Shown here: piece after piece, positions 42,157 through 51,250 of the stretch | How positions within the stretch are numbered: the stretch's first letter is position 1 | How the letters are laid out: each line of letters begins with the position of its first letter | Assembly: GCA_019422105.1 (NCBI GenBank) | Contig: JAHZDZ010000002.1 | Span: 62,001-126,000, forward strand | DNA length: 64,000 nucleotides | Direction of reading: 5' to 3' | Source: Bacillota bacterium | Lineage (GTDB): Bacteria > Bacillota > Clostridia > Lachnospirales > Anaerotignaceae | The notes under the pieces: model-generated | The model's input: only the letters and a program-made list of their open reading frames with translations | Database searches by the model: none | What the model was told of the DNA's origin: nothing | Made by a program: the position numbers and the translations under genes

Positions 42157-42719
42157 TAGTTAGCACCTCCAATGTTGTTTGAATACCAGTCGTACGCTTC
42201 GTTTACACCGCTTGTTACGGCGCTGGAAGTGATAGTCGCGCTGGTGATTGCCTGAATTTCATTGTCCTTTGGTGTGCCGGATTTGATAACGTTCAAAGGA
42301 GCCTGTTTGCCTGCGTACTGCTCGTAAAATGCAGGCTCTGTGGATTTAGCGCCAAGACCCGGTGTTTCGGAATGGCTTAATACCTTCATGCCCATAATGC
42401 TTCCATCGGCGGATATACCGACCATGGTGTCAATGGGGCCGCCAAAGCCGCTTGGCTGTACATTGATGACATAGCCGCAGATTTCGCCGCCCTGATAGCC
42501 GACATTTACGCTCACAATGGTACCGGAAAGTTTTGCCGCTTCATCCTTTTTAAATTCATCGGCGTCAGGAAGAACGGCCTGCATTGCTTCTGCCTGTGTT
42601 TTGGCTGTCTGCTCTTCGATAGCGACTTTCGTCGTCTCGGAAACAAATCCAAGAAGGGCAGCTGCAACTGCTGTGATGATTAATAATACGGCTGCTGGTC
42701 TTACGATTTCTTTCATCAT
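42156..42719 (-). CDS. rnfG: Rnf complex FMN-binding subunit G
   Basis: This 187-residue protein has an N-terminal membrane helix (about 5-27) and an extracytoplasmic flavin domain. The covalent FMN attachment motif is the Ser/Thr-rich AITSATITSSAV near residue 165; GFGGPIDTMVGI and HSETPGLGAK are also family signatures. It transfers electrons on the outer face of the membrane. It overlaps rnfD by 4 bp. Confidence 0.95.
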   Translation of the reverse strand: MMKEIVRPAAVLLIITAVAAALLGFVSETTKVAIEEQTAKTQAEAMQAVLPDADEFKKDEAAKLSGTIVSVNVGYQGGEICGYVINVQPSGFGGPIDTMVGISADGSIMGMKVLSHSETPGLGAKSTEPAFYEQYAGKQAPLNVIKSGTPKDNEIQAITSATITSSAVTSGVNEAYDWYSNNIGGAN

Positions 42720-43675
42720 GCCTTCTTCACCTCCCCGAAGATTTTAGGTTTTGTATACCTGTCAATAAGCGGAACTGCAAGGTTCATAATCAAAATAGAA
42801 TAGGATACGCCCTCAGGATATCCGCCGTACACTCTGATAAGAGAGGTCAGGATACCACAGCCAAGACCCATGATAATCTGGCCCTTTGGCGTAACGGGTG
42901 AGGAAGCGTAGTCAGTTGCCATAAAGAAAGCACCAAGCATAAGGCCGCCCACGAAAATTTCATAAACAGGGAAGCCGGTCATAAGGCCGTCTCTGCCCAA
43001 AAACCATGTCAGTACTGCAACGGTTGCGATATAGATAACCGGAATTCTCCAGCTGATTACCTGTCTAAAGATAAGGTAGATACCGCCGATAATCAGAGCG
43101 AGGGCACAGGTTTCACCAATACATCCGCCGATGCCGCGGCCTAAAAATGCATTGACAATATCAGCGCTTTGAGGAACAAAGCCGCCTACCTTTAAGGTAG
43201 CAAGAGGTGTTGCCGTGGAAACGGCGTCCACCCAGCCCGGTGTTGTCCAGGATGTCATAGCTGTCGGATAGGAAGCCAAAAGAAACGCCCTGGCTGCAAG
43301 AGCAGGGTTGATAAAGTTCTGGCCCAATCCGCCGAAAAGCTGTTTTGCGATAATGATTGCGAAGGCGCTGCCCACAATAGGCATCCACCATGGCGCGGAG
43401 GCAGGCATGTTTAAAGCCAGCAGAAGTCCTGTTACCGCTGCGCTCAGGTCAGATATGGTTACAGTCTGCTTCATCAATTTCTGCCACAAAAATTCAAAAA
43501 ATACTGCCGAGGCAATTGAAATTACAATTACCATAAGCGCTTTTAAACCAAAATACCAGATACCCATTGCCGTTGCCGGTAAAAGACCAATCAGCACATC
43601 GCGCATGACGCTTTGAATTGAATCCTTGGAACGGACGTGAGGGGTAGCCGATACGATAATGTTCGCGTTATCCAT
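42716..43675 (-). CDS. rnfD: Rnf complex membrane subunit D
   Basis: This 319-residue membrane protein has about nine helices. It shows the RnfD/NqrB features FINPALAARAFLLASYP and the flavinylation-region threonine in DYASSPVTPKGQ. It carries covalent FMN and forms the ion-translocating core. It starts 19 bp after rnfC. Confidence 0.95.
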   Translation of the reverse strand: MDNANIIVSATPHVRSKDSIQSVMRDVLIGLLPATAMGIWYFGLKALMVIVISIASAVFFEFLWQKLMKQTVTISDLSAAVTGLLLALNMPASAPWWMPIVGSAFAIIIAKQLFGGLGQNFINPALAARAFLLASYPTAMTSWTTPGWVDAVSTATPLATLKVGGFVPQSADIVNAFLGRGIGGCIGETCALALIIGGIYLIFRQVISWRIPVIYIATVAVLTWFLGRDGLMTGFPVYEIFVGGLMLGAFFMATDYASSPVTPKGQIIMGLGCGILTSLIRVYGGYPEGVSYSILIMNLAVPLIDRYTKPKIFGEVKKA

Positions 43676-43694
43676 TTTTATATATCCCCCTTAA

Positions 43695-45020
43695 TTATTT
43701 TCTCTTCTTTCCCGCCTGAACTTTCTTCTCTGCTCTGATGGATTGGGCCAGCTGGCGTTTTGCGGGGCAGATAAAGGAGCAGCTGCCGCACTCTATACAA
43801 TCCATACCATGGTTTGCCACAAATCCGTCGCCGTCGCCGCGCAGTATAAGGGCGTTCAGTTCAAAAGGCATCAGTGCCATCGGACAGTGCTCTACACACC
43901 TGCCGCATCTGATACAATTTCTTTCAGGAGGAATATAAGCTTCTTCCTTTGTAAAGCAAAGTATTGCGGATGAGGTTTTTGTTGTCGCCACATCAAGTGA
44001 ATACATAGCAGGTCCCATCATAGGGCCGCCGGCAATAAATTTGGCCGGTTCTTCCTTAAAGCCGCCTACAGCGTCAAGCAAATCCTTAAAGGTCATGCCA
44101 ATGCGAATTTTATAGTTGCCGGGCTTTGCTGCTGCGCCGCCGGAAACGGTGACAATTCTGCGCATAAGCGGTCTACCTCTTAAGATAGCTCTTTCAATTG
44201 CAACAATGGTATCCACGTTGTCTACGATGCAGCCTACATCGGCAGGAAGGCCGCCTGAGGGAACTTCTCTTTTTGTGACAGCGTAAATCAAATGTTTTTC
44301 AGAGCCCTGAGGGAATTTTTTCTGAAGGACTGCAACGGAGATGTTGTCGATTCCCTCACATGCTTTTTCCATTACGCGGATGGCTTCCGGTTTATTGTCC
44401 TCAATGCCAATAACGCCTTTTGCCTCCGGGTGAAGCTTCAAAACGATTTTGAGGCCGTTTATGAGTCTTTCACTTTCTTCAAGCATGATTCTGTAGTCTG
44501 TTGTCAGGTATGGCTCGCATTCAGCCGCGTTTACAATTATGTAGTCAATCTTTTTATCTTTTGGCGGAGCCAGTTTAATGTGAGTCGGGAAGCCGGCGCC
44601 TCCAAGTCCAACGACGCCTGCGTCCTTGATTGCAGCGCAAATTTCCTCGTTGGTCATATTCATGTAATCCTTAGGCTCATTTAAACCCTCTGCCTCTGCC
44701 ATTAAACCATCGTTTTTGATTACAATGGATTTTGACATGCCGCCGCCAGGAGTCAGCATTGGACGGATGTCCACTACGGTTCCTGAAACGCTTGAAAAAA
44801 TAGGTGAGGAAACAAAAGCGCCGCTTTCCGCGATTCTTTGTCCCACCTTTACGTAATCGCCTACCGCAACAATAGGCTCGCATGGGGCCCCTATGTGCTG
44901 GGACATAGGGAAAAAGAGTTCTGAATCAACCTTTGGAAGTATCACTTCTATCGGTTTATCGGCTGTGAACTGTTTTTCATCCGGCGGATGAACTCCCCGT
45001 TTAAACGTTAAAGTTTGCAT
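43695..45020 (-). CDS. rnfC: Rnf complex NADH-binding subunit C
   Basis: This 441-residue peripheral subunit oxidises or reduces NAD(H). The N-terminus (FKRGVHPPDEKQFT) is followed by a NuoF-like nucleotide and flavin domain with GLGGAGFPTHIKL, a SLBB-like stretch, and two [4Fe-4S] clusters (CIRCGRCVEHCP, CIECGSCSFICP). It is the first gene of the operon. With ferredoxin as donor the complex reduces NAD+ while pumping Na+ or H+, complementing the ferredoxin- and NADH-using hydrogenase encoded near 20 kb. Confidence 0.96.
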   Translation of the reverse strand: MQTLTFKRGVHPPDEKQFTADKPIEVILPKVDSELFFPMSQHIGAPCEPIVAVGDYVKVGQRIAESGAFVSSPIFSSVSGTVVDIRPMLTPGGGMSKSIVIKNDGLMAEAEGLNEPKDYMNMTNEEICAAIKDAGVVGLGGAGFPTHIKLAPPKDKKIDYIIVNAAECEPYLTTDYRIMLEESERLINGLKIVLKLHPEAKGVIGIEDNKPEAIRVMEKACEGIDNISVAVLQKKFPQGSEKHLIYAVTKREVPSGGLPADVGCIVDNVDTIVAIERAILRGRPLMRRIVTVSGGAAAKPGNYKIRIGMTFKDLLDAVGGFKEEPAKFIAGGPMMGPAMYSLDVATTKTSSAILCFTKEEAYIPPERNCIRCGRCVEHCPMALMPFELNALILRGDGDGFVANHGMDCIECGSCSFICPAKRQLAQSIRAEKKVQAGKKRK

Positions 45021-45471
45021 AATATCCCCCTCTGTTCTTGTTGTTTTTTTACTTTAGGTCATGATATTTGACTCTCATGTAAATATAAGTAAAAAAGATA
45101 AAAATATAACTGCATAATTTTTAACAACATTCATTTTAATACAAATTGTAAAACTGTTCAACATTATTTAAGAATTTTTTAAAAATTTATTATTTTGTAA
45201 AGGAATTTACAGTGGTTTTACGTCTTTGTACAAAAAGACATATGTATTCGTGTAAAATAGCATATGTATTTGGACTAAATTTGACAAATGTGGATAAAAG
45301 GGCGGTTTGCTTTTGTATATCTTATTTTTGTCCCTGTAAAAAGTCTATGACAGCGAAGGAAATCCTTTGTTAAAAAAATAGTAAATAGGCAGGGGGAAAG
45401 CTTGTTGCCTTCCCCCCTGAAATTCTCAAAGAGTTTTGTATATTATATCTAAAAATATGGGGGTGATAAAA
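45021..45471. other. Divergent regulatory region between rnf and the rpoN leader
   Basis: AT-rich sequence that should hold the rnf promoter on the minus strand. A C/G-rich hairpin GGGGGAAAGC-TTGTT-GCCTTCCCCC lies at 45393-45417. No gene was found. Confidence 0.5.
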
Positions 45472-45531
45472 ATGATTTTCAATGCATACTGCTGTACGAA
45501 ACGGAAACTTTACAAAAACTGTTGTCAGTAA
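45472..45531 (+). CDS. Candidate 19-residue peptide with two Cys-Cys pairs
   Basis: The reading frame MIFNAYCCTKRKLYKNCCQ begins with ATG after a strong GGGGGTGATAAAA ribosome site and ends TAA. It has two CC pairs and five basic residues. No homologue is known to me. It lies in the roughly 800-bp rnf-rpoN gap and precedes a second 19-codon frame. It could be a leader peptide or a small secreted or metal-binding peptide; chance cannot be excluded at this length. Confidence 0.4.
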   Translation: MIFNAYCCTKRKLYKNCCQ

Positions 45532-45588
45532 CGTGATTTATGTTTTTGAGAAAATGAAAAATTTATTTATTTTTAAGCGGACATATAG

Positions 45589-45594
45589 TATAAT
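45589..45594 (+). promoter_or_regulatory. -10 element upstream of the Cys-rich small ORF
   Basis: A perfect TATAAT with only a weak TTTATT 17 bp upstream. It is 34 bases before the ATG of the second small frame. Confidence 0.4.
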
Positions 45595-45627
45595 ATACTT
45601 AGTTGTTCCCGAAGAGAGGTTTACGTA

Positions 45628-45687
45628 ATGATAACCTGCAGTCAAATATTCTGTGCGGTTTGCTGTGAAAAATGCTTTGAAATTTGA
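45628..45687 (+). CDS. Candidate 19-residue peptide with five cysteines
   Basis: The frame MITCSQIFCAVCCEKCFEI has cysteines at positions 4, 9, 12, 13 and 16, including C-x2-CC-x2-C. It has a GAAGAGAGG ribosome site 7 bases upstream, a TATAAT before it and a terminator-like hairpin after it, just before rpoN. This is the layout of a cysteine-sensing leader peptide, but a small metal-binding peptide is equally possible. Confidence 0.45.
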   Translation: MITCSQIFCAVCCEKCFEI

Positions 45688-45746
45688 ATCTATGACTTCG
45701 AGAACTATTTTCATTTTGAGCTGTCCGATTACCTATTTAAAGTATC

Positions 45747-45792
45747 CTGCTCCTGTTTTATGTGCTGACAAAAATGCAGGAGCAGCTTTTTG
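45747..45792 (+). terminator. Terminator-like hairpin immediately before rpoN
   Basis: CTGCTCCTG (45747-45755) pairs with CAGGAGCAG (45777-45785) across a 21-nt loop and is followed by CTTTTT. It lies about 40 bases before the rpoN start, so it could act as an attenuator or end a short leader transcript. Confidence 0.6.
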
Positions 45793-45830
45793 TGACGAGA
45801 CATAATTATGATATGAAAGGGGGTATAGGA

Positions 45831-47201
45831 ATGGATCTTATATTGACAACCAGTCAGAAACTTGCTTTATCTCAGCGCATGCTTCAATCGGCAGAAATTT
45901 TGCAGATGAGTTCACAGGAGCTCATTGAGTATGTAAAGGAGCTGTCTGTGGAAAACCCGCTTGTGGAATGTGAAGAAAAAAGGGAAGAGCAGAGGGAGTT
46001 TGATCTTGTCAGAAGGAAGCTTGAGTGGCTGGATGCGGCTGATGAGCAAAATAAGACCTATTACCGGGAAGACAAAGAAGATGAAAATGACAATGACATG
46101 TGGAATTTTAAGCAGAGTCTAGGAGAGTCCTTGAATGAATACCTTCTTTCCCAGTTTAATGTGCTTCCTTTGGAAAAATGCGAAAAGATGGTAGGGCATT
46201 ATATTATAGAGTGTATTGACTCCAATGGGTATCTCAATGACAGTTTGGAATCTCTGGCCGAGGATTTAAAAGTAAAAAAGGAAGCAGTGGAGAGGATGCT
46301 CAAGCTGATACAAAGCTTTGAGCCGGTGGGTGTAGGAGCCAGATGCCTGAAGGAATGTCTGCTTTTGCAGGTTGAAAAGGAAAATATAGAGAATGAAACT
46401 GTCAAGAGAATCATTGAAAATGAATTGGAGACGCTGGCAAAAAATCAGCTGCATATTATCGCAAAACGGCTGAAGAGGCCCATAGAGGAGATAATTGAGG
46501 CGGCGGCGGTAATTAAAAGTTTGAACCCAAAGCCGGGAAACAGCTTTACCTCCGACAAAAATCTCGAATACATAACGCCTGACGCCATTATCGTGAAGGA
46601 AAAGGGCAAATTTCAGATCATACTCAACGACACCTATTTTCCGCAGATTAGAATCAATTCCTATTATAAGAGCATTATGAATAATGACGCCCAGGATAAG
46701 GCTAAGGAATATGTCTGTGATAAAATGAAACAGGCCGAATGGGTTATGAAATGCATATCCAAAAGAAATTCCACGCTTCTTCGGACGCTGGAGGTTATGG
46801 TTTCAATACAAAATGAGTTTTTTGAAATAGGCCCCGGACACCTGACACCTATGAAATTAAGTGATATTGCCTCCATCATAGAGATGCACGAATCAACTGT
46901 AAGCCGTGCTGTCAGAGATAAATATCTGCAATGCTCCTGGGGAATATATCCTATGAACTATTTCTTTTCCACAGGGGTTTCCTCTACAACCAAGGAGGGG
47001 CTTGAGAGAGAAATAACGCCTGATACCATTAAAAACATGATTCGGGAAATCATTGACAACGAAGATAAGAAGTCTCCTCTCAGCGACAGGGTTATTACAG
47101 AACAGCTCAATGACAGAGGGGTTAATATTTCCAGGAGGACGGTTGCAAAATACAGGGAGGCCATAGGTATCCTCGGCGCAACGGGCAGGAAGGGCTATTA
47201 G
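45831..47201 (+). CDS. rpoN: RNA polymerase sigma-54 factor
   Basis: This 456-residue alternative sigma factor recognises -24/-12 promoters and needs an AAA+ activator. Region I is Gln- and Leu-rich (TTSQKLALSQRMLQSAEILQMSSQELIEYV), and the core-binding and DNA-binding domains follow. The C-terminal RpoN box reads SRRTVAKYRE. The start at 45831 has AAAGGGGGTATAGGA upstream; an upstream in-frame ATG at 45762 lies inside the hairpin described above. No enhancer-binding protein is encoded in the window. Confidence 0.96.
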   Translation: MDLILTTSQKLALSQRMLQSAEILQMSSQELIEYVKELSVENPLVECEEKREEQREFDLVRRKLEWLDAADEQNKTYYREDKEDENDNDMWNFKQSLGESLNEYLLSQFNVLPLEKCEKMVGHYIIECIDSNGYLNDSLESLAEDLKVKKEAVERMLKLIQSFEPVGVGARCLKECLLLQVEKENIENETVKRIIENELETLAKNQLHIIAKRLKRPIEEIIEAAAVIKSLNPKPGNSFTSDKNLEYITPDAIIVKEKGKFQIILNDTYFPQIRINSYYKSIMNNDAQDKAKEYVCDKMKQAEWVMKCISKRNSTLLRTLEVMVSIQNEFFEIGPGHLTPMKLSDIASIIEMHESTVSRAVRDKYLQCSWGIYPMNYFFSTGVSSTTKEGLEREITPDTIKNMIREIIDNEDKKSPLSDRVITEQLNDRGVNISRRTVAKYREAIGILGATGRKGY

Positions 47202-47222
47202 CAATCATACATATAAACCGGT

Positions 47223-47252
47223 AAAAGCCGCAGGAGTTCTGTGGCTTTTTTG
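47223..47252 (+). terminator. Intrinsic terminator of rpoN
   Basis: AAAAGCCGCAG-GAGTT-CTGTGGCTTTT stem followed by Ts, 21 bases after the stop. Confidence 0.88.
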
Positions 47253-47365
47253 CTGGATGAAAAAACATTTCTATTTCTGTTTACTTGGAAATTTGCTTGT
47301 ATAAAATATGGTTCAGGATTTTTTCATACCTGCTGTTAAAAGGACATACAGGCCGCATTCAGGCA

Positions 47366-47400
47366 AAAAAAGAATGGAATTCAATTCCATTCTTTTTTAT
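47366..47400. terminator. Bidirectional terminator between rpoN and ridA
   Basis: A perfect inverted repeat AAAAGAATGGAAT-TCA-ATTCCATTCTTTT with A and T runs outside, working on both strands. It most likely serves the minus-strand ridA gene. Confidence 0.75.
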
Positions 47401-47458
47401 ATCTTAAATATAGATTTAACAGGTAAGGCCATTGAAAAAATGGTACAAACGAAATGAA

Positions 47459-47833
47459 TTACTTAACAGCAATAACCTCTACTTCGCAAAGCACATTTCT
47501 TGGAAGAGTTTTCACTGCCACGCAGGAACGTGCTGGTTTGCCTACAAAGTATTTTGCGTAAACTTCGTTGAATTTAGCAAAATCATCCATGTTAGCAAGG
47601 AAGCAGGTTGTTTTAACAACGTTTTCATAGCCGATGCCAGCTTCTTCCAAAATTGCGCCAACACTTTTGATTGCCCTGTCTGCCTGCTCTTCAATTGTTG
47701 TGCCAACGATTTCACCTGTCTGTGGATCGAAAGGAACCTGTCCGGATGCAAATACCATGCCGTTTACTTCTAAAGCCTGGGAATATGGGCCGATTGCCTT
47801 TGGTGCTTTTTCTGTGCTAAGTACTTTTATCAT
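47459..47833 (-). CDS. ridA: RidA family reactive-intermediate deaminase
   Basis: This 124-residue protein has the RidA signatures KAPKAIGPYSQALEVNGMVFASGQ, the substrate-binding arginine in the ARSCVAVKTLPRNVLCEVEVIA block, and the conserved C-terminal glutamate. RidA hydrolyses reactive enamine/imine intermediates formed by PLP enzymes such as threonine dehydratase. The ribosome site is GGAGGAATG. It is a single gene between convergent rpoN and divergent spoIIE. Confidence 0.94.
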   Translation of the reverse strand: MIKVLSTEKAPKAIGPYSQALEVNGMVFASGQVPFDPQTGEIVGTTIEEQADRAIKSVGAILEEAGIGYENVVKTTCFLANMDDFAKFNEVYAKYFVGKPARSCVAVKTLPRNVLCEVEVIAVK

Positions 47834-48161
47834 TTTTCATTCCTCCATCTAAGATAGTATGCAATATTTATATTACCTCCTAAATTATAGTACAAATGGA
47901 AGGGACAGTCAACGTCTACTGTATACAATTTTTGCCTATCTCTTTATGTATTATTGCAGAATTTTTAACAGATTGACGCTGTATAGTTCATCTGTTTCAG
48001 TCAGTGACTTTACTTCACAGGCAATAAAAAGTGATTTGTCACATTTTGTGTGAAAAAAGGGGGCGGCAATGCCAGAATACGACAAATATTACAGGCATAA
48101 AAAACTATAATAACACATATTATAATCAGTTGAGCTGAAGATGGTTTTACGGGAGGTACCT
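47834..48161. promoter_or_regulatory. ridA-spoIIE divergent promoter region with possible Spo0A boxes
   Basis: Two sequences resemble the Spo0A box TTTGTCGAA: TTTGTCACA at 48035-48043 and, on the minus strand, TTTGTCGTA near 48078-48086. TATAAT occurs at 48106-48111 and 48121-48126. spoIIE is Spo0A-activated in Bacillus, so this fits, but both matches are imperfect. Confidence 0.4.
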
Positions 48162-50549
48162 ATGGAAAAAATTACGGTAAATACATACGGCAAGGTTTTG
48201 GAGAGTGAAAAGCCGCCAAAGAAAAATATACGGACGACTTTGTCCTTTAAGGGGGCGGGACAGGATTTCATGCTGCTGGCAATGGCTTTTTTTTATGGGC
48301 AGTTCAGCCTTTTTGGTATGTTGCGGCCTTTCAGTATTGCGTTTCTGGCTTCATTTTTTCTGGAGGGTTACCGATTCTATACGGTGCTGGCAGTTTCCTT
48401 ATTGAGTGTAGCGGTGAGCGGGCTTAAGGGGAGTATGGCAAAATACGTTATTTTCTTTTTGTTGTCCTCCCTTTTAAATTTTATACTTTCCAGTAAAATG
48501 GACAGGCTTACCCTGAGACAGAAAGCGGTTTTGGGCGGTGTTACAGCTACTTTTGCAGGCATACTATTTGCCGCTGTCAACGGCATGTCACAATTCCTGT
48601 CATTTATGGCGGTGATGGAGGGAATTATGGCGTTGTCTCTGACCTATATTCTGGGAAAAGGGACGGATGTATTGCAAAATGGCCTGAAAAGGAGAATTTT
48701 GTCCACAGAGGAATTCGTAAGCCTTTCTCTTCTTGCGGCAGGTATTGTGGCGGGCTCCTCCGGTATAATGATATTTCAAGTGCCTTTAAAAATGGTGCTG
48801 GCTCCGTTTTTGATTTTAGTTCTGGCCTACAGGGGAGGAGCAGGCTTGGGATGTGCAGGCGGCGTATTGATGGGTTTTCTTCTTCTTTCCAGCGGGGAGG
48901 GGGACATGACGCTGTTTTTTATGCTTGCAGTCTGCGGTCTTGTCTGCGGTGTGCTCGCCGGTATGGGCAAGGCCGTTATCTGTCTCAGCTTTTTTGTCGT
49001 CCTTGGCCTTACCTTTTTCTATATGAACAGTGCTTTTTTTACCGGCGGAAACTTCATAGCCGCTGCATGTGCTACAGGAGCATTTTTGATTCTACCCAAG
49101 AAATTTTTTGCTTTTTTGAATACCTATTCCTGCTATGAAAAAGAAATTGAGGAAGGGGACTACATGGAGAGGTATAAATCAGCGGCAAGAGAAAAGCTGA
49201 AGAATTTTTCGGACGCCTTTGACACGCTGGCAAGAACCTTTGAAAAAAATGAGAAAAAGACAAAAATGGAACAGAAAGAAATACCAAAGCTTATGGATGA
49301 GCTGGCGGCCAAGGTGTGCAATCACTGCGGAGTGTGTACCTATTGCTGGGAAACAGATTTTTATAATACGTATCAGGTAGTTTTTTCGGCGCTGTCTGTG
49401 TGTGAAAAGAGGGGACGCGTTACCAAAGGGGATATTCTTCCCCATTTTGTAAAAAGCTGTGTCAGAATTGAGCAGTTTGTGGATACAGTCAATAGAATTT
49501 ATGAGAGATACCGCACAAATTTACTCTGGGAAAATAAAATTACCGAGAGCCGTCAGCTTGTCAGCCAGCAGCTGGAGGCGGTTTCCATGATAATTGACAG
49601 TATATCGGAAGAAATTGATATAAAGCCCATTTTCCGCCAGGAGATTGAAAAGGACATTATGACGCTGGCGGACAAAAAGGGAATTGCGCTTCGGGAAATA
49701 AGCGTAATGGAAAACAACAGAGGCATACTGGAAATGACGCTGCACTGTCCCTTAAAAAAAGGCAGGCTTGCCTGTGACACTAAGGAAATTATAAAGCTTT
49801 GTCAGGAGGCGACCAAAAAGCGTCTGAAAAAGGAGAAAGGGCATCTAAGCGGAGAAGAAGGGGAGGGCGTTATTAAGCTGGTTGAGGAGGGCAGACTCCG
49901 AGTATCAAGCGGTGTGGCTATCTCTCCAAAGGAGGAGGGCGGTGTAAGCGGAGACTGCTATTCTTTTTTGGAGCTTTCAGACGGCAGCTTTGTTATGGCG
50001 CTTTCGGACGGCATGGGCTCCGGACAGAAGGCAAACCGTGAGAGCACTACAACCATTGAGCTTCTTGAAAAATTTGTGGAATGCGGCTTTGAAAAGGATT
50101 TGGCGGTTAAGCTGATTAATTCCGTACTGGTTCTGAAAAGCAACGAGGATTCCTTTTCCACGCTGGATATATTGAGTGTTAATCTATACAGCGGTGAGGG
50201 AGAGTTCATTAAAATAGGCGCCGCCGCCACCTATATTCTTAGGGAGGGCCAGGCAAAAGCGGTAAAAAGCTATTCCCTTCCTGTAGGAGTTTTAAAAACC
50301 GTAGAGCCGGAAACCAGCCGAATGGTTTTTAAGCCCGGGGATATTATATTAATGATGACAGACGGCGTAGCGGATATGATAGAGTCCCGGGGGGACGGCA
50401 TTCAGTGGATAACAGACGCCTTTCGGGATTTTCAGAGCAGAAATCCGCAGGATATTGCCGATTATGTTCTGGGACAGGCAAAAAAAATGGCGTCAAATGA
50501 GGTGGGAGACGATATGACGGTGTTTGCTGCAAGAGTATGGGAGAAGTAA
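48162..50549 (+). CDS. spoIIE: Stage II sporulation protein E (PP2C phosphatase)
   Basis: This 795-residue protein has an N-terminal membrane region of about ten helices (roughly 40-310), a central regulatory domain (about 320-560) with a CNHCGVCTYCW cysteine cluster, and a C-terminal PP2C-type phosphatase domain (SDGMGSGQKAN, MTDGVADMIE, GDDMTVFAARVW). In Bacillus it dephosphorylates SpoIIAA to activate sigma-F in the forespore and interacts with FtsZ at the polar septum. The start at 48162 has ACGGGAGGTACC upstream. It implies an endospore-former. Confidence 0.96.
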   Translation: MEKITVNTYGKVLESEKPPKKNIRTTLSFKGAGQDFMLLAMAFFYGQFSLFGMLRPFSIAFLASFFLEGYRFYTVLAVSLLSVAVSGLKGSMAKYVIFFLLSSLLNFILSSKMDRLTLRQKAVLGGVTATFAGILFAAVNGMSQFLSFMAVMEGIMALSLTYILGKGTDVLQNGLKRRILSTEEFVSLSLLAAGIVAGSSGIMIFQVPLKMVLAPFLILVLAYRGGAGLGCAGGVLMGFLLLSSGEGDMTLFFMLAVCGLVCGVLAGMGKAVICLSFFVVLGLTFFYMNSAFFTGGNFIAAACATGAFLILPKKFFAFLNTYSCYEKEIEEGDYMERYKSAAREKLKNFSDAFDTLARTFEKNEKKTKMEQKEIPKLMDELAAKVCNHCGVCTYCWETDFYNTYQVVFSALSVCEKRGRVTKGDILPHFVKSCVRIEQFVDTVNRIYERYRTNLLWENKITESRQLVSQQLEAVSMIIDSISEEIDIKPIFRQEIEKDIMTLADKKGIALREISVMENNRGILEMTLHCPLKKGRLACDTKEIIKLCQEATKKRLKKEKGHLSGEEGEGVIKLVEEGRLRVSSGVAISPKEEGGVSGDCYSFLELSDGSFVMALSDGMGSGQKANRESTTTIELLEKFVECGFEKDLAVKLINSVLVLKSNEDSFSTLDILSVNLYSGEGEFIKIGAAATYILREGQAKAVKSYSLPVGVLKTVEPETSRMVFKPGDIILMMTDGVADMIESRGDGIQWITDAFRDFQSRNPQDIADYVLGQAKKMASNEVGDDMTVFAARVWEK

Positions 50550-50559
50550 TGAAGGGATT

Positions 50560-50626
50560 CATACTGGCCTTGGTTTCGGCGGACTTTTTTGTCCGGCGGC
50601 AACCGGGGCTTTTTACTTCACTTTTC
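50560..50626 (+). terminator. Probable terminator of spoIIE
   Basis: An imperfect long hairpin built on GGCGGAC-TTTTTT-GTCCGGCGG with outer CCTTGGTT / AACCGGGG pairing, followed by CTTTTTAC. A 33-codon frame also runs through it from the spoIIE stop, which I regard as chance. Confidence 0.6.
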
Positions 50627-50701
50627 CCTTTTTGGACGCTTTTGCTGTGAGGGAGGAGAAGAGAGAAGAAGCTTTCCGCTCATTTTTTGACAATGAATTT
50701 C

Positions 50702-51049
50702 TCAATCCATATTTTTTTTGCGGGCTAAACTTGAAATGAACATAGAAAATGCCCCTAAGAACAGATAAATTCCTGCGTATAGTATAAATGCACTTTCGCC
50801 CATGTCAAAGAATATCCATGTACCCAATAAAAATAAAACTGCCGATATAACAGGCAAGGCCCATAGATACCTGATATTTTTTCCTGCGTAAGCCCCTATA
50901 TAAATAGAGTACACAGGATTGACGGCAAAAAAAAGCAAAAAACAGATTGCCATTGCGGCATTGCTCTTGGCAAACGTAACCGTCAGCCATGGCGGAAGCA
51001 GCATTATGGTTGCGGAAAACAGAATCCGGTAGATATAAGCTTTTTGCAT
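50702..51049 (-). CDS. Unrecognised small membrane protein
   Basis: This 115-residue protein has about four hydrophobic segments and a basic C-terminus (ARKKNMD). I placed the start at 51049 (MQKAYIYRIL), with GGAGGT 12 bases upstream; the frame continues 47 codons upstream but that part is weakly coding. There is no recognisable motif. It lies on the minus strand between spoIIE and tilS, where Bacillus has unrelated genes. Confidence 0.65.
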   Translation of the reverse strand: MQKAYIYRILFSATIMLLPPWLTVTFAKSNAAMAICFLLFFAVNPVYSIYIGAYAGKNIRYLWALPVISAVLFLLGTWIFFDMGESAFILYAGIYLFLGAFSMFISSLARKKNMD

Positions 51050-51250
51050 GATGCAGACGACACCTCCGATAATTGATATAACAATTTCATAGTAGCATAT
51101 CCGTTTGCCGGCTACAATGCTTATGGGTGAAAATGCTGTGATGAGTGCGTCAGCGCTTTGGAGGGAGAAGCCTTTTTGAGCTATGGACAAAAGGCGGCCG
51201 TTGCGCTAAAATGAATTTTTAAGAGATCTTATAGACTGGGAGTGCTTGTT

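Noticed and set aside
50549..50650. A 33-codon frame starting at the spoIIE stop (TAATG)
   Set aside because: It lies on the probable spoIIE terminator and shows no conservation clue.
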